Positions 20,536 through 21,231 of a stretch of DNA of 21,231 nt are shown one piece after another. Within the stretch, counting starts at the first letter, position 1; the number at the start of each line of letters is the position of its first letter. This stretch comes from a virus: IMG/VR virus record IMGVR_UViG_3300044695_001565, positions 1 to 21,231 of that record; one strand, given 5' to 3'. A program made the translations under genes and the position numbers. A model generated the notes under the pieces. It saw only the letters and a list, made by a program, of their open reading frames with translations. It made no database searches and was not told the DNA's origin.

Positions 20536-20777
20536 CTTTCTTCACTCGCTTCAATAGTTTCAACTTCATCGCACCAGTCCTCAAAGGTAAGTTTTGTTTT
20601 ACCTTGACGTTCTAGCCAGTGCCATGCAAGCCACAATAGATCAGTAATGCGAAAGTCTGTTTCAAGTGATGCAACCGACTTAGTGAACTTGTCCTCAAAT
20701 GCAACGAGGTCACGAGCCGTAGCTGATACATCTTCTACTGTTTCATCGTTAAAAGTTACGCGCAGGTTGATTTTCAT
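20526..20777 (-). CDS. Tail assembly chaperone, short form
   Basis: The 83-residue protein lies between the major tail gene and the tail-associated protein gene, where the G/GT pair of tail chaperones is found. It has a short beta start (KINLRVTFNDETVEDVSAT), then helices (ARDLVAFEDKFTKSV and ITDLLWLAWHWLERQG) with Trp-rich segments as in the family, and an acidic end ETIEASEESPK. Ribosomes that slip at the last codons continue into the 50-residue extension. Confidence 0.88.
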   Translation of the reverse strand: MKINLRVTFNDETVEDVSATARDLVAFEDKFTKSVASLETDFRITDLLWLAWHWLERQGKTKLTFEDWCDEVETIEASEESPK

Positions 20778-20780
20778 TGC

Positions 20781-21188
20781 TTAGACAGTTCCGCGTGTGA
20801 CTGTGCCTGATGTTGGCCAAGTAACTGAGAATGTTGCAATGTCACCAACAGAACTTGCAAACGGTGAGTAACTGTTTACTAAGCAGGTTGCTGTGTAGCT
20901 TGGGTTGGTTGAATTGACGGTTCCTGATGTTGGAACAATAACAACTGTTGCAAGTGTGTTGTAAAGCGGAAACAGAGTTGCATCTACTGAAGCTGCACCA
21001 AAGTCCTGCATGAACTGAAGCGTTACTGAACCGGTCTTAAGACCACCAATGCGCTCACGGAAAGTTCCACCAAAGGCAGTAGTTTCTAAGTCATCTGATT
21101 CTAAAGCTAGTTCAACACTGTTTAAGTTTGTGGACAGATTAACTCCAGCCACTGTGATTTTGTAATCCGTTGCTGCGAATTTTGGCAT
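20781..21188 (-). CDS. Major tail (tube) protein
   Basis: The 135-residue protein has the tail-tube pattern: MPKFAATDYKITVAGVNLST then VELALESDDLETTAFGGTFR, a typical loop, and GLKTGSVTLQFMQDFG at about 49-64 with beta strands to the end (VTWPTSGT). It is the most abundant tail subunit and is followed by the chaperone pair, as in most siphophages. It is short for the family but complete. AAGGAG nine bases before the ATG is the strongest ribosome binding site in the window, as expected for an abundant protein. Confidence 0.88.
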   Translation of the reverse strand: MPKFAATDYKITVAGVNLSTNLNSVELALESDDLETTAFGGTFRERIGGLKTGSVTLQFMQDFGAASVDATLFPLYNTLATVVIVPTSGTVNSTNPSYTATCLVNSYSPFASSVGDIATFSVTWPTSGTVTRGTV

Positions 21189-21197
21189 TCGGTATTG

Positions 21198-21203
21198 CTC
21201 CTT
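21198..21203 (-). promoter_or_regulatory. Strong ribosome binding site of the major tail gene
   Basis: AAGGAG on the minus strand, nine bases before the ATG at 21188. The rest of 21189-21231 is leader with no visible ORF end or promoter. Confidence 0.75.
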
Positions 21204-21231
21204 AGTCTGCGTAGCAGAGAACTACGAACTC

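Noticed and set aside
1-21231. tRNA genes, integrase, excisionase or repressor
   Set aside because: No cloverleaf, TTCRA-type T-loop with acceptor, or recombinase motif was found by reading; lysogeny genes could lie outside the window.

Overview
The window is one arm of a tailed, siphovirus-type bacteriophage genome. Every supported gene lies on the minus strand, so transcription runs from high to low coordinates. Genes are tightly packed, with ATGA or TAATG stop/start overlaps at most junctions and no gene-free stretch longer than about 140 bases. Two WhiB-like proteins (2426-2758, 4944-5282) point to an actinobacterial host, because WhiB proteins are known only from Actinobacteria and their phages. 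The moderate GC content, a small tail-region protein of the type common in marine and freshwater phages, and glycine-rich adhesins suggest an aquatic actinobacterium; this last step is inference. No tRNA, CRISPR array, insertion sequence, integrase or classical repressor was found.

Layout in transcription order (right to left). Tail module, 21188-16218: major tail protein, tail assembly chaperone with a -1 frameshift extension, a small tail protein, the tape measure protein and a minor tail protein. Receptor-binding region, 16206-13475: three modular beta-rich/glycine-rich proteins and a small conserved phage protein. Lysis and surface region, 13433-10588: a two-helix holin-like protein, a secreted Pro/Glu-rich stalk protein, a second two-helix membrane protein, an M23 peptidase (endolysin candidate), a secreted Cys-containing protein and a one-helix membrane protein.

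Region 10545-8290 carries a small HTH protein, a metallophosphoesterase, a Cys-rich peptide, a small acidic/helical protein and an HNH endonuclease. A regulatory intergenic stretch (8289-8174) precedes a DNA cytosine methyltransferase encoded in two overlapping frames, a ribbon-helix-helix protein and an unknown protein, closed by a perfect 13-bp hairpin. Replication and recombination follow at 6413-2049: a replication initiator containing iteron-like repeats, a putative helicase-loader-like protein, WhiB-like protein 2, several small proteins, a Rad52/Sak-like annealing protein, a winged-helix-like protein, a RusA resolvase, WhiB-like protein 1 and SSB. The left end (2052-45) holds a small membrane protein, Zn-binding proteins, two HNH endonucleases and a proteasome-beta/HslV-like peptidase. 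The terminase and head genes are presumably outside the window.

The most notable observations are: a phage-encoded proteasome-type threonine peptidase with its active-site residues in place; a complete -1 frameshift signal (slippery C CCA AAA, 7-nt spacer, hairpin) that produces the tail chaperone extension; iterons in the replication gene conserved in two different reading frames, so conserved as DNA; a cytosine methyltransferase split between motifs VIII and IX behind a 19-bp palindromic operator candidate; and a duplicated adhesin unit that is fused in one copy and split into two overlapping genes in the other. Eight genes or gene extensions of 34-59 codons were recovered by reading the gaps directly.
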